DNA of 64,000 nt from Coffea arabica (lineage: Eukaryota; Streptophyta; Magnoliopsida; Gentianales; Rubiaceae). Made by a program: the position numbers and the translations under genes. The DNA lies in assembly GCF_036785885.1 (NCBI RefSeq), contig NC_092329.1, positions 5,580,001 through 5,644,000 on the forward strand, given 5' to 3'. Positions 35,485 to 46,303 of the stretch are shown one piece after another (the stretch's first letter is position 1; every line of letters starts with the position of its first letter). Below the pieces are notes generated by a model, which ran no database searches, was not told where the DNA came from, and worked only from the letters and a program-made list of their open reading frames with translations.

Positions 35485-35860
35485 AGCCACTGCCATACAA
35501 CAGGCGATGAGTAGGTACAAGGCTTATCTCATTGCTACTATTTTTCGAAGTTTTTATAGAAAAATATTTATAATGAATTGATACAGATAAAATAGAAAAA
35601 TACGTTTTGAAGAACGTTAAAAAAATTTTCTTAGAAAGTAGCAATCTAAAGATGGTGTCGTGGTGAAAAATCATGGATGCAAACATTTTTAACAAAATTG
35701 TAATTTATTAATGCAAAAAATGTATTGTGAAATAATAATAGTTGCAATTAGTAGTTTAAGAAAGAAATAAAAATGGTTCCTCTTTATTAGTTCAATGGGC
35801 GCCGCTGCCACCGGCGTAGACTAGATAAGTGCCACATGCATTATTTGGAAGAGCATTGGA
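35485..35860. repeat. Dispersed repeat, copy 1, interrupted by a MITE
   Basis: The segments GGAGCCACTGCCATA..., TCGTGGTGAAAAATCATGGA... and TTCCTCTTTA... recur in the same order near 49,125-49,400. In this copy about 120 bp (roughly 35535-35652), with ends TTGCTACTATTTTTC and its near-complement GAAAGTAGCAA, separate the first two segments. In copy 2 they are almost adjacent. The parent transposon is not identified. Confidence 0.55.
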
Positions 35861-37424
35861 CGCTGGTCCCTTGACGTGTTACAAAAAGCATCTTGCATAA
35901 GCAAAATTAGAAACGAAACAAAAATATTGCGTCTACCAATTAGTAATATTTTAACCTTCTTCGTTATACATCCTTATACTATATAAGATTGAGTTTTGGT
36001 CAAAAAGGAGGTTGAATTTCAACCGCATAGGTGGGGGCTTTTTGGAAATGTAAAATATTGTGTATTAATTTAAAAACTTTAGGTACAAGTTAAGGAAGCA
36101 TGTATTTGGGTATGTTTACTGAAATGACCCCATTTTAATACATTTAAAGTTGTCATTGATGAGCCATCTGGGTATTGATGGAATGTGTAATTAGTGTGTA
36201 ACCGTTTTTGCATTATGTACAACCCATATATGCTTGTGTGTTGGTGTAATTACCGGAATATTCCTTAACTACCAATAATTCCACTTTTCAACCGTAAATA
36301 ACCGTTTGAGATGTTGCTTTGTCTAAAACATTTGAATGGCAATCGGATTTAGGAAATGAACCAATGATTTCTCTATCAATGGCAGAAACTCATTTCTCTA
36401 TCATTTATAATCTGCATTTATGAGTCACAAACGTTGGTCATTTTATCCCCTTTCAGTTTCAGGAGTTAAGTTTTCCCTTTTTGCCTTTGTCTACAACGAT
36501 TTGCCTCATCGTTTTCTCTTCCATCCGAGCTCAACTCTGAAATTACCTATTATTTCGTCATTAATTACATCCAATTCAATTGCCGAACCGTTGGTATCTT
36601 AATGTCTAAACGGTTGATTATCAGTTTCTCCCTGTTCGCGTTTTAGGATTGAAATAATTCTATCTGGTTTCATACTAATCAGCTCATAATGCTCTTCAGT
36701 CCCAGCTACTCTTGGTGGTTCAACGTGAGGTTAGATTTCACCGCCCCCAATTTTTCAGTTTCTCCCTTAATTTTTCGGTGTGTTTTTAGTACCTACAATT
36801 AGTGATTTTTATCGCGTTGCCTAACCGCAAGATAGCATTTTTCGCGTAACCTAACCCCAATTGGTCTGGGTTGGTTATAATTTTATAAGTTTGGAGCAAC
36901 AACAAGAAAGAGTTCTCGGTGGGGATTCTGGAATAAGGCTAGCTTTCTGTGTTGCTCTGCCTTTCTGCATTATCAACGACCTTCAATTTGACACAATTTT
37001 ATTGTAATACTGTGTGAATTGATTGATTATATCGTTTATCTTTTCATACTCAGTTTTATTTATTCTCACAATGTACTATCATTTGTTCAACAAAAAAACC
37101 TCATTTCCCACAGGTACCAAACATCGCACGGGCACTCCTCCCTAGTATATATATATAATTACATCTATTATACTTCTAGATTATAATCTATAAACGTAGT
37201 CCAATTGAACTATGTAAAAGGTCTGAATATTAGACCTTCCAAGCCAAATAAGCGCATTATTGGATCCGTGATCTTTTTTTTTTTCAGAGAAGCGAAGCAT
37301 TTAATTGCTCGTCTAGTTACAAGCGTTTCATGGTTCAAAGGAAAAAGGAAATTTTGTGATAAATTGGTGGCGGCGACTCGCGCAGGCCTTGCTCTTGTTT
37401 GTCTTAGATTTTGTAAAGATTTAG

Positions 37425-37612
37425 CTCCGTTTAGATTAGCTGTTTTTGAGATATTTTTAAAAAATTTACTGTAATAGTATATATGAAAAATTTTTATTAT
37501 AAATAATTTTTAAAATATTTGATATATCATATGTATAAGATGTTTTTTAAGTTATTTTTATTTATGTATTATTATAACATTATTTTTGAAAAAAGGCCAA
37601 TCCAAACAGACA
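37425..37612. mobile_element. AT-rich MITE with 'GTTTGGATTG'-like ends
   Basis: The left end CCGTTTAGATTAGCTGTTTTT is approximately inverted by GGCCAATCCAAACAG at the right. The interior is AT-rich with ACTGTAATAGT, as in the related copy at 29.7 kb. Diverged, and without a clear target duplication. Confidence 0.45.
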
Positions 37613-38442
37613 TATTAGAAGGTGATTATATAGAATAATTAAAAGTTTCTTTTTGGGTTATTATAAATTATAAATTTTTTTATTGAAAAATGTATCACCT
37701 AACGATAAAAGCAATTGAGAATATTTCAAAATTAATTATTTAAAATTATAATATATAATCAATTAAAATAATCGACCAAAAACAAACCGTGGACGACAAG
37801 ATTGGCGCTATTACGACGAATCCGCTATAGTGGTAGTAAAATTGGACACATTTCATAGTGAGTGACGGTTCAATTTGACAAATGTATACGCTAGAAACTA
37901 TCAGAATAGACAGCTCGAATCTGGCAGTGTCAAAGGGGATCTCCATCTCCAGGAGTGTCAGAAACATTATCATCTTTTTTGACATCGGAGAATGAAATAA
38001 ATGTGAAAGAGACGTGAGAATTTTCAGTCCGATATACCTGAAGAGAGGAAAGCCTTCTCAAACTGAGAAGCCGAATTTCTTCTGCCATCTAGATTTATAA
38101 AAGTCGAATTTCTAACTTCTGTGAGAAAAGGTCAAGAGGAAAGCCTTCTCAAACTGAAAACAATTAAGAGATGGGCGCACTGTTCTAGAAGAGCCAAGCC
38201 AAGTTGCGAGATGAATGGATGATATCCAGTTTCAGTTTGCACTTGTTATAAAGTAAAAGTTTCACATAAGGAGGAGGGAATTTTTTCTGATTGCAAACAA
38301 AATGATGAATTTAGCCTCCAATAGGATCTTCCACTCTTGATAGTTACAAAATGATAAATTTAGCCCAAGAGGCCAGCTTCTGAGGCTGACTTTTGATATG
38401 TGCTTGGCAACTCCCAAGGTGCTGCCACCTTTGGGTGGCTTC

Positions 38443-38603
38443 GCCGAGCCCAATAACGTGGGCTTGTAACCGAGTGGGGCATTAAAGTGGCTGAATGGGG
38501 TGTTGAAATTAGGCTCAAACCATACCCAGGTCTTGGGCCGCTATCTCCTCACTCCCAAACCTCTAGCCCACTCGGACTAGATAAGCACCTGAAAATACCA
38601 AAA
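38443..38603 (+). mobile_element. SINE-like insertion with 16-bp target duplication, nested in another SINE-like repeat
   Basis: 161 bp with an A-rich end (AAAATACCAAAA), flanked by identical 16-bp repeats ACCTTTGGGTGGCTTC at 38427-38442 and 38604-38619. Box-like sequences (CTTGTAACCGAGTGGGGC, GGCTCAAACC) suggest a tRNA origin, but weakly. The sequence right of it (38620-38715) ends TTATCATTGCAAC plus an A-run, like the SINE at 60.1 kb. The insertion therefore appears to sit inside an older SINE. Confidence 0.5.
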
Positions 38604-39750
38604 ACCTTTGGGTGGCTTCCCCCTATGGGATTTTTCGTCGATTATACTTTCCCTCCTTTAAATTAGGTTAAAATAAGTTATATAACTGTTATCATTGCAA
38701 CAAAAAAAAAAAAAAGATAGTTGCCTGCTCTTATAAAGTTACAAACTTTTTTAGTGAATTAGTGATGAACAGATTGCCCAAAGGGTTCAAATCAGTTGCA
38801 ACCTTTGGATGGGGTAAATGGTTGCACACAGAATTCTTAATTCTAGAGAGACTCCAACCCTTGCAAAAACTTGAGAAATCATCATCTAATAATAAAGTCC
38901 GTTTCAGCTAAATAAATTCTTTCTACAAATTCTGACTGTGTTCATAATTAGGGGGTGGGAAAAAGAGAGAAAAAGGACCCAAGAATCTTAAGAATCATCA
39001 AAATTGATCCAAATGATCAACGCCAATTAATTGTTTGGGCTTGAATCTAAAGAAACTTGATGGGTCGGGGTGTCGGGCTTGATTTAGTGTGTTGTTCATG
39101 CTGAGCGCGGCAGGCCCATTTAAGGGTTCTTTTTGATAGTACCTGCCAATACCCAAAGTTTTTAGAAATGTACCCTTCCAGCTACATTTTCATCCAAAAA
39201 CGATTTTTCTCTCGAAAACATTTTCATCCAAGCAACCATGAGTACCCAAGTCTCGGCTCCACTGTCAAACCCTCTCCTTTCCCCCCTTTTCCTTATAACG
39301 CTTGGCATCTCCAATTGAAGGGAAAAAAAATGTTATTAATGCTTCTTTTTGTGCTTGTCAACTTATGTTTAGGTCTTCAGAAAAACAAAATCAGAAATAT
39401 GGCCAATTATGATAGGGGCCATTTTTACCTCTACTGCTTGGGTCAGACTAATTCAAACTTTAGAACCCTGGAGACATTAACAACAATAAAAGCTTCAACT
39501 CAGGCCGAAAGCTTCACAGTTTTTCTTCTTGTTGCCTGCTTTGGACGCCTAAATCAAAGCCCAAAATTTCACCATCTCCAAAGTACAAACATGTAATACT
39601 AGTATTTTGGACCAGAACTACTACTTTTTATTTCTTTCCTTTTTCATAGTACGCTTGAGCGGGCACCACTTCATAGACGTTAACCCATTCCCCACCACAG
39701 AACTTCTCCAACAACGCACGGGGCTCGACACAACACTTGAGTCACTGACA

Positions 39751-39825
39751 ATGTCATCTACCTTCTCACAATTCCAGCTCTCTCAAAGTGGCAAGGAATT
39801 GATCCACAATTCATCAACAAAATGA
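39751..39825 (+). CDS. Possible upstream ORF overlapping the LCAT1-like start by ATGA
   Basis: A 24-codon ORF from ATG 39751 to TGA 39823-39825. Its stop overlaps the main ATG (39822) as ATGA. If the transcript starts upstream of 39751, ribosomes would end translation exactly at the main start. The transcription start is unknown, and the peptide (MSSTFSQFQLSQSG...) matches nothing I know. Confidence 0.35.
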   Translation: MSSTFSQFQLSQSGKELIHNSSTK

Positions 39826-41417
39826 AAGGCATCTATCTGAATTTTGCTGTTCTTTCATTGGCCATGCTGCTGTGTCTATGCCAAGCAAAAACCCACCTTC
39901 ACCCTTTGATCTTGGTACCCGGGACTGGAGGCAATCAACTAGAAGCTAGGCTAACCGCAGAGTACAAGCCTCCAAGCTTGTTTTGCAACCGGTGGTATCC
40001 ATTGAAGAAGGACAAGAATGGTTGGTTTAGGCTGTGGTTCGATCTAAGTATCATATTATCCCCCTTCACTAGATGCTTTGCTGACCGCATGATGCTAAAT
40101 TATGATCCTTACCTCGATGACTACTATAATGCCCCTGGAGTGGAGACTAGAGTTCCTAATTTTGGCTCTATTCAATCTCTCCTTTATCTTAATCCCCATC
40201 TCAAGTAAGTTTTCTTTTACTTTTCAGGTGATTATCTTGAATGTTACTTCGACTTTGAGTAACTGTGGGAAATCGATTCTTAATTTCTACCCATCAACAA
40301 TTGTCAAGTACTGAAAGTTCTTCTTGTTTGACTCCTTTTTAGTTTAGCAGTCTGATACCGAGTATTCTACTATATACTACCACACAGTGGTGGCATGCTA
40401 TCTCCGGTTTCATTAAAAATTGATTGCTCTGTTGATTAACCAACATCATGATGTATTAAGATCCTTGATAATACTTCAAGAAATACTTTGGTTTTGAAGC
40501 TCCATGTGGAATTTGCATTAATTGGCAGGCACATTACTGCATACATGGAGCCCCTTGCAAGGTCCCTGGAACAAATAGGTTACGTGGATGGTGAAAATCT
40601 ATTCGGAGCACCATATGACTTTCGTTATGGTTTAGCAGCAGAAGGTCATCCATCAGCTGTTGGTTCCAAGTTTCTTAGTGACCTGAAACATCTAATAGAA
40701 AATGCAAGCTCTTCAAATGGAGGCAAGCCAGTGATCCTTCTATCCCACAGCCTAGGAGGCCTATTTGTCCTTCAACTACTCAACCGAAATTCGCCTTCTT
40801 GGCGTCAAAAATATGTCAAGCATTTCATCGCACTGTCTGCACCCTGGGGTGGCACAGTTCAGCAGATGATCACCTTTGCTTCTGGATATACGCTAGGGAT
40901 TCCCCTTGCTGATCCTCTGATAGTCAGGAATGAGCAAAGGAGTTCTGAAAGTAACCTATGGCTCTTGCCTTCTCCTAAAGTATTTTCTCAGAAGAAACCA
41001 CTTGTGATTGCACAAAATGCGTCATATTCAGCACATGAAATTGAACAATTTCTTGAAGACATTGGAGCTCCAGAAAGAGTGAAGCCTTACAAATCGCGAA
41101 TTTTGCCTTTGGTGGGAAAATTTGTGGCTCCTGAAGTGCCCATTACTTGCATAGTTGGCACTGGTGTGGAGACACCGGAGACCTTGTTGTATGGAGAATG
41201 CGGCTTTGATGAGCAACCTGAGATTATTTATGGAGATGGAGATGGAACAGCGAACATAATTAGCTTATTGTCTGTGGAACTGGAATGGGCAGATAATAGA
41301 AATCAGACCCTTAAGGTGATTAAACTTCCTGGGGTTTCTCATACTGATATACTGCAGGATGATGCAGCACTTGGTGAAATACTAGGACAAATTAACAGCA
41401 TCAACTCTGAACTCTGA
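39822..41417 (+). CDS. Lecithin-cholesterol acyltransferase-like 1 (LCAT1-type)
   Basis: Exons 39822-40204 and 40529-41417, GT-AG, in phase; 423 aa, typical for plant LCAT1. An N-terminal signal peptide (FAVLSLAMLLCLCQA) implies entry to the secretory pathway. Early conserved block HPLILVPGTGGNQLEARL; nucleophile near residue 201 in LLSHSLGGL (the family usually has HSMGG); Asp in YGDGDGT near 363-365; His in VSHTDIL near 398. The family is related to animal LCAT and phospholipase A/acyltransferases, but the activity of plant LCAT1 proteins is poorly defined, so substrate and reaction are not claimed. The single intron interrupts a Lys codon after the NPHL segment. Confidence 0.92.
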
Positions 41418-42508
41418 AGTCACTAGTATCTCATTCTCAGAATATTATTCTGAGAAGTCAGTAATGGCTGTAATCGTCTATCAATTGAGCTGATTCCCTC
41501 CGAAACAACTGCAGAAAATCAGCAAGAAAGCAGGAGCAAACATTTGCATGTAAATGATGTCTTTCCCTGTAATTATTTTTTTGTTATGGGCAGGGAACTA
41601 TAACATGTTACGTTTCTTATATGATTTGGCAAATTTATACTATTATATTAGGGTGCACATTGATTTTGTTGTGTATATCAAAATTTGTATCAGGTGCAAC
41701 CCTTCAAGGTCAAGGATGTGTATACTAAGTGTTGATAATGTACTGATATGAAGCACAATATGGTATGGTACATGTAGCAAGTTCGGCTAAATATTGAAAA
41801 TGCATTGGATAATTTCAATGACTATCCCACTTACACATTTTTTTCCTATTAACATAGAAAAGAAGTGATTTTCACTCTTTTTTATCCCTAAATTTTTCTA
41901 AAATCCCTAAATATATCTGCAATGTTTAAGTTCAGAAAATAGTTCTTCTGGTCACAGTAGTGTAGTTATGTATTCTTGTGGTCAGTGAGGAAAACCGGGC
42001 AGGGCAGGCCTCTTAAGGAAAAAAGATTATTGAAAAAGGAAGACATCCATAACTTTTATTATTCCATTTTTGTACCCAAACACAGCTTCTTTTAGATGCC
42101 GAGAGTGACAACAAAGAAGAGAAAAGTGAAAGAAAAGAAATCCCATTTTCAATTCTTGAATCTTGATCAACCCCAAATTCACAAATTAGTAAAATGATCA
42201 GCCCAATGCCGGCCAATGATGAAGTGGTGGACCCAGCCTAAGTCATCAAAAACCAAAAAGAAAATCTCTGACACAAAAAGAAATGATGATCAATTGATCA
42301 TCCATCAATTACTATTAGAGACAAATCACCCACGTAGAGACACTGACGGACGCAGAAGACGACGCCGTCTTTTAAATAAAATTCTCTCTCTCTCTCTCTA
42401 GCGTTCCCCCTGCAACCTCGATCCAACTCAATTTCAAAAAAAAAAAAAAAAAAGGTAAAAACAAAGAGCAAAAGGCCGGTTTCGTCCCAGGCTGCAGCAC
42501 CGTCAGCC

Positions 42509-45500
42509 ATGTCATGGTTGGCTCGCTCCATAGCCAACACTCTCCGCCTCGATGACGACGACGACGATGCTGATGCTGACCGACATGAATATGATGCTGG
42601 CGTAATCAAGAAGCCTCAGCAACAGCACTTAAACGACGTCGCTCAACATCACACCTCAATTTTCTTGCATCCCGCCGAATCCCTCGATTTAGAAGAAGTA
42701 GACTTAGAAGATCGCCCCGGGAAAAGCAATAGTTATCATAGTAACAGTAATAATAACAATGCCGTCGGGGATGATAATAGCAATTTCGAGGATATAGGTG
42801 ATCGGAGTACGAATAATCAAGGGCGAGGGGTAAAAGAAGATTTATCTGAATTTAGGGAAACCCTGACGCGCCAATTATGGGGAGTTGCTTCATTTCTAGC
42901 TCCTCCTCCTCCGCCTCCGCCACCTCCTCCGCTGCCGCGACCCAGGAGCTTCAATTGGTTAGAATCGGATCGGAGAAGAACGGAGCTTGCGGAGAGGTCG
43001 GTTTCGGGTGATGAGGAAATGGACGGGCAATTTGGGCAATTTGGGGGATTTCCGCAAAGTTTTTTGGAAGTGGGAATGCCGGAGGAGGAGGAGGAGGAAG
43101 ACGATTTATTAGCCGACGCGGTGGGGATAACGGAGGAAGCTTTGGACTTTGCGGAGAATACGGCTCATCATCCCGAGACGTGGCTGAATTTTCCCTTGTC
43201 GGAGGAGGAAGAATTTGATGGTAATTATATGTTGGATCTTTTTAATTTGTATGCATCAATAATGTGGAATGCAGCTCTTCCCAGAAGTTAAATTTGATTT
43301 TCAAACTTGACTTGCTACTTGCAATGTGATGTCAAGTTACAGTCTTTTTGCTTTCTTGTATTGAATTTTGTTATCTGTTGCTAAAGTTAAGTGGAGTGTA
43401 TTTTGGTTGCTGCTACAGATGCATCATCCGTTAATCATACAGGTGGAACTAGAGGGTCAAGTGGCAGTTGACCTGACGATCTGTTTTTGTTTGGATTTTT
43501 GAAATGGAGCATTTGTAGAACGAAGGTGATTGGTTTAGCAGTGGAGGAAAGTATTAAATTCGTTTAAAAGAGGAGATTAAGGTGGTGTTAGCGTAGGGTG
43601 CTTTTTGGTGGTTTATGGAGAGGGTGGGAGAGGTTTTGTAGTGTGTGAAAGGGGTTGAGATTTTGATGTATCTAGCAAAGTGAGGAAGAGGGCAATGAAT
43701 GCCAAAATTTTGATGATACTGAATCTTTGCTCCTCTTCCTTGTGCTCCTTGATTACTTTTGGGAGCAAACAATACTTTGGGGTGTTGAGGGAAATCTCTG
43801 ATAATGGAGTGACAATTGGACAACAAGAGTTTAGAATAAAAATTTCAGATTTTGTTTTGCTTGCATCATACACACAATTCCCAATCACCTTTTTATCTCA
43901 CATACATCACATCACAAAAAGTGCTACAGTAACTGGATCAAATAAATCATCCAAATAAATTCTTATCCAAACAAACTCAATGAAAATTTGGATAATGTTC
44001 AAAGTGATGACTCAACTCTTGGCTACTTCTTTTAGTTACTCTTAGGGGAATGGATTTTATATGTAAAGAGATGCTTGTCATTAAGAATGTTGGAATACTT
44101 CTTGATTTACATGCCAGGCTTTATGCAGTATGATCTATTCAAGCATGCTCGAGCAATTGAACATCTATGAGGAAGTTATGACTTCACTTTTTACATTTAT
44201 TCATGTGGATTCTATAACTATTGCAATTATTTGATATGCCTTTCTTTATTTCTTCAGATTTTGAAATTTCTGATCTCCAGTTCAAACATGCTCGAGCTAT
44301 TGAACATCTTGCACCTAGATTAGCTGCTCTCAGAAGAGAGCTTTGCCCTGCCCATATGACTGAAGGCTACTTTTGGATGGTCTATTTCGTTCTTCTGCAT
44401 TCGAGACTTGATAAACATGATGTTGATCTTTTGTCTACACCCGAGGTATGTTAGCATTGCTAGGCATTCATTTGATTACGTTTGTGGATTTTTTATCGAA
44501 GGAGTTCACATATCATCAATTAGTTTTAGCATTAGTTGACTGGATACAGTCCTGGAGCAGTTAACTATTAATTGTGGATTTGATATGCTTTTCGTTTAGC
44601 CATTAATGGTTTTTTATTTTTATTCTATTCCATGTAACCAAAACAACATAAAGAGAATAACAATGAGAGTACTAAAATAAAAAGAAACCGCCATGGTAGA
44701 GGCGATTGAGGGCAAGATACGTCAAATTTGGGAAAATAAAAAGATTTAAGAGCCTCTGCTCTTCTGTATTGAAGTAATTATCAAGTGCAGATTGGTGATT
44801 GTGCAATCTGCTAACAAATAGTACAGTAAGCACCCTAATTTAATCTGATAAAGCACCCGTGTTGATTTTACATTGTAAGTACACTTCTGGTGGATTTTGT
44901 GAAACTGCCAGCAGCAAGCAAGTTAAATTAAGTTGCACACACTGATTATTGATTTGATTGGAGCCAAAAGCAATTTACATTGGTGAGATGTTAGGACCAG
45001 TGTAAATATCAAATGGAAGCAAGTGAAGTATTTTTCTTTCAATAGTGAGTTACAAATTTCCTTATCTCACTTTGCAGTTGGTAAAAGCAAGGACCATGTG
45101 GATGTATGAGCTTCAAAAGCAGACAAAGCCAGAGTCACATTGGCTTGGAAGAGATACTTTTGACTTGGAAGAAAGAAATTACTTTCCTTATAAAAGTTTT
45201 GATGTTGCTTCATGTGAAGACAAAACGCCCAGATTCATGTCTCAGACAGCATTTCCTCTTGATTCTACGGCTTTGCAGGTGACTAGTGACTCTGAGCCCG
45301 AGAAGCATCCACATGAAAGTCGTGAAATTCAGTTCATTGATAAAACTGGGCATGAAGAAAATCTAACAAGTGCGACAGGGAATGAGTTGCTATCTGGTCC
45401 ACCCCATAAAGTACCAATTGAGGAATATGATGAGCATGAGGATGACTGGCTAGATGATGACTCAGAATTAGAGGGCTACACGGGAACTGCAATCACTTTG

Positions 45501-45587
45501 GTAAACGAAGAAGATGTATCATTCAGTGATCTTGAGGATGACCTTGATACAATGCCTATAAAATCCAAAGTTATTGTAAAGGACTAG
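42509..45587 (+). CDS. BSD domain-containing protein, 3 exons
   Basis: Exons 42509-43220, 44258-44445 and 45078-45587 join to 469 aa. The BSD domain spans about residues 222-310, from TWLNFPLSEEEE across exon 2 (DLQFKHARAIEHLAP, GYFWMVYFVLLHSRL) to KARTMWMYEL. BSD domains occur in TFIIH p62 and synapse-associated proteins; the plant members are little studied. N-terminal features: an Asp run (residues 16-20), an Asn-rich stretch, and a poly-Pro run of ten near residues 131-142. The C-terminus is acidic (HEDDWLDDDSELE). A (CT)n tract at 42383-42399 precedes the gene and fits a 5' leader. Intron 1 carries a MITE. Exact cellular role unknown. Confidence 0.9.
43486..43985 (-). mobile_element. MITE-like insertion in BSD intron 1
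   Basis: The ends TTTTTGTTTGGATTTTTGA (left) and, reverse-complemented, GTTTGTTTGGATAAGAA (right) are inverted. The right part carries CACTTTTTGTGATGTGATG and AAAAAGGTGATTGGGAATTG on the minus strand, the same sub-terminal motifs as the copy at 29.7 kb. Boundaries are approximate. Confidence 0.5.
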
Positions 45588-46303
45588 ACTTCATATACCA
45601 AAATCTCGTGAGCAGCGGCTTCCACTAAGCAGGAGCGTTTGACTTGCTCAGACTGTTTCCGCTGGAAGTCCTTGTCTCTGGAATCTGGAAATCAGTGTGA
45701 CAAAGCAGTTGCAAAGGGATGCACTTGAATGTGCACCAGCATGATTCAAAGCCTGTGAGCTTCACTGCACCAGAACAAGGACAAATATTCAACCAATTGA
45801 TGTGGTTTTGGTGCCGATCTCAAGGGTATTGAGATATTTTCGAGTTCCAGGTGAAGTATTGTGGGAGATGACAGTGCTCTATGCGCGTTGTATGCTGTAT
45901 ATCAGCCAAGCTTTCCGAAATGGAGTAATGTTTAACTGGATTAGTTGGTTTCCGTTCTTATCCCTTTCTTCATTTGTTATTACCTTACTCTCCATCAAAT
46001 GTAATTATTGTTGTAAAGGTTATTCGTCAAAAGCTGAAATAACTGGAGAACAAATTCCAAAATGTGTGGCCCTTGCAAGGCATGAAAATGAAAGTTTTGG
46101 TATAAATACGATTTTCTATTGGTCATTAGTTTTCACACTTGGCGAATTGAACTTTGCATGCTGTTGCTTGCTCGCTCTTTAAATCTTTTCCAATTTAATT
46201 GCTCTGTACTTGACAAATTACAAATCATCTTCAAAATTGAATATCATTTCTGTCTAGCTTGTCATCCTTAACACTGGAGGAATATTGCTACAAACAGTTT
46301 TTA

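Larger units (their letters stand above)
34084..39750. other. Long intergenic region with repeat debris
   Basis: 5.7 kb without a supported gene. It contains a dispersed repeat split by a MITE (35485-35860), another small MITE (about 37425-37612), and two SINE-like insertions near 38.4-38.7 kb. The open stretches at 35188-35427, 37205-37474 and 39168-39596 show no known motif and biased composition, so they are left uncalled. Confidence 0.4.

Noticed and set aside
37205-37474. 89-codon open frame with a basic N-terminal half
   Set aside because: It runs into a MITE at its 3' end and shows no similarity that I recognise.
42298-42609. Minus-strand open frame overlapping the BSD gene start
   Set aside because: It is the complement of the Asp-rich coding segment, giving Ser runs by strand symmetry, and is not a gene.
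45802-46182. 126-codon open frame after the BSD gene, plus strand
   Set aside because: It lies in the likely 3' UTR of the BSD gene, shows no known motif, and its composition is typical of non-coding AT-rich DNA.
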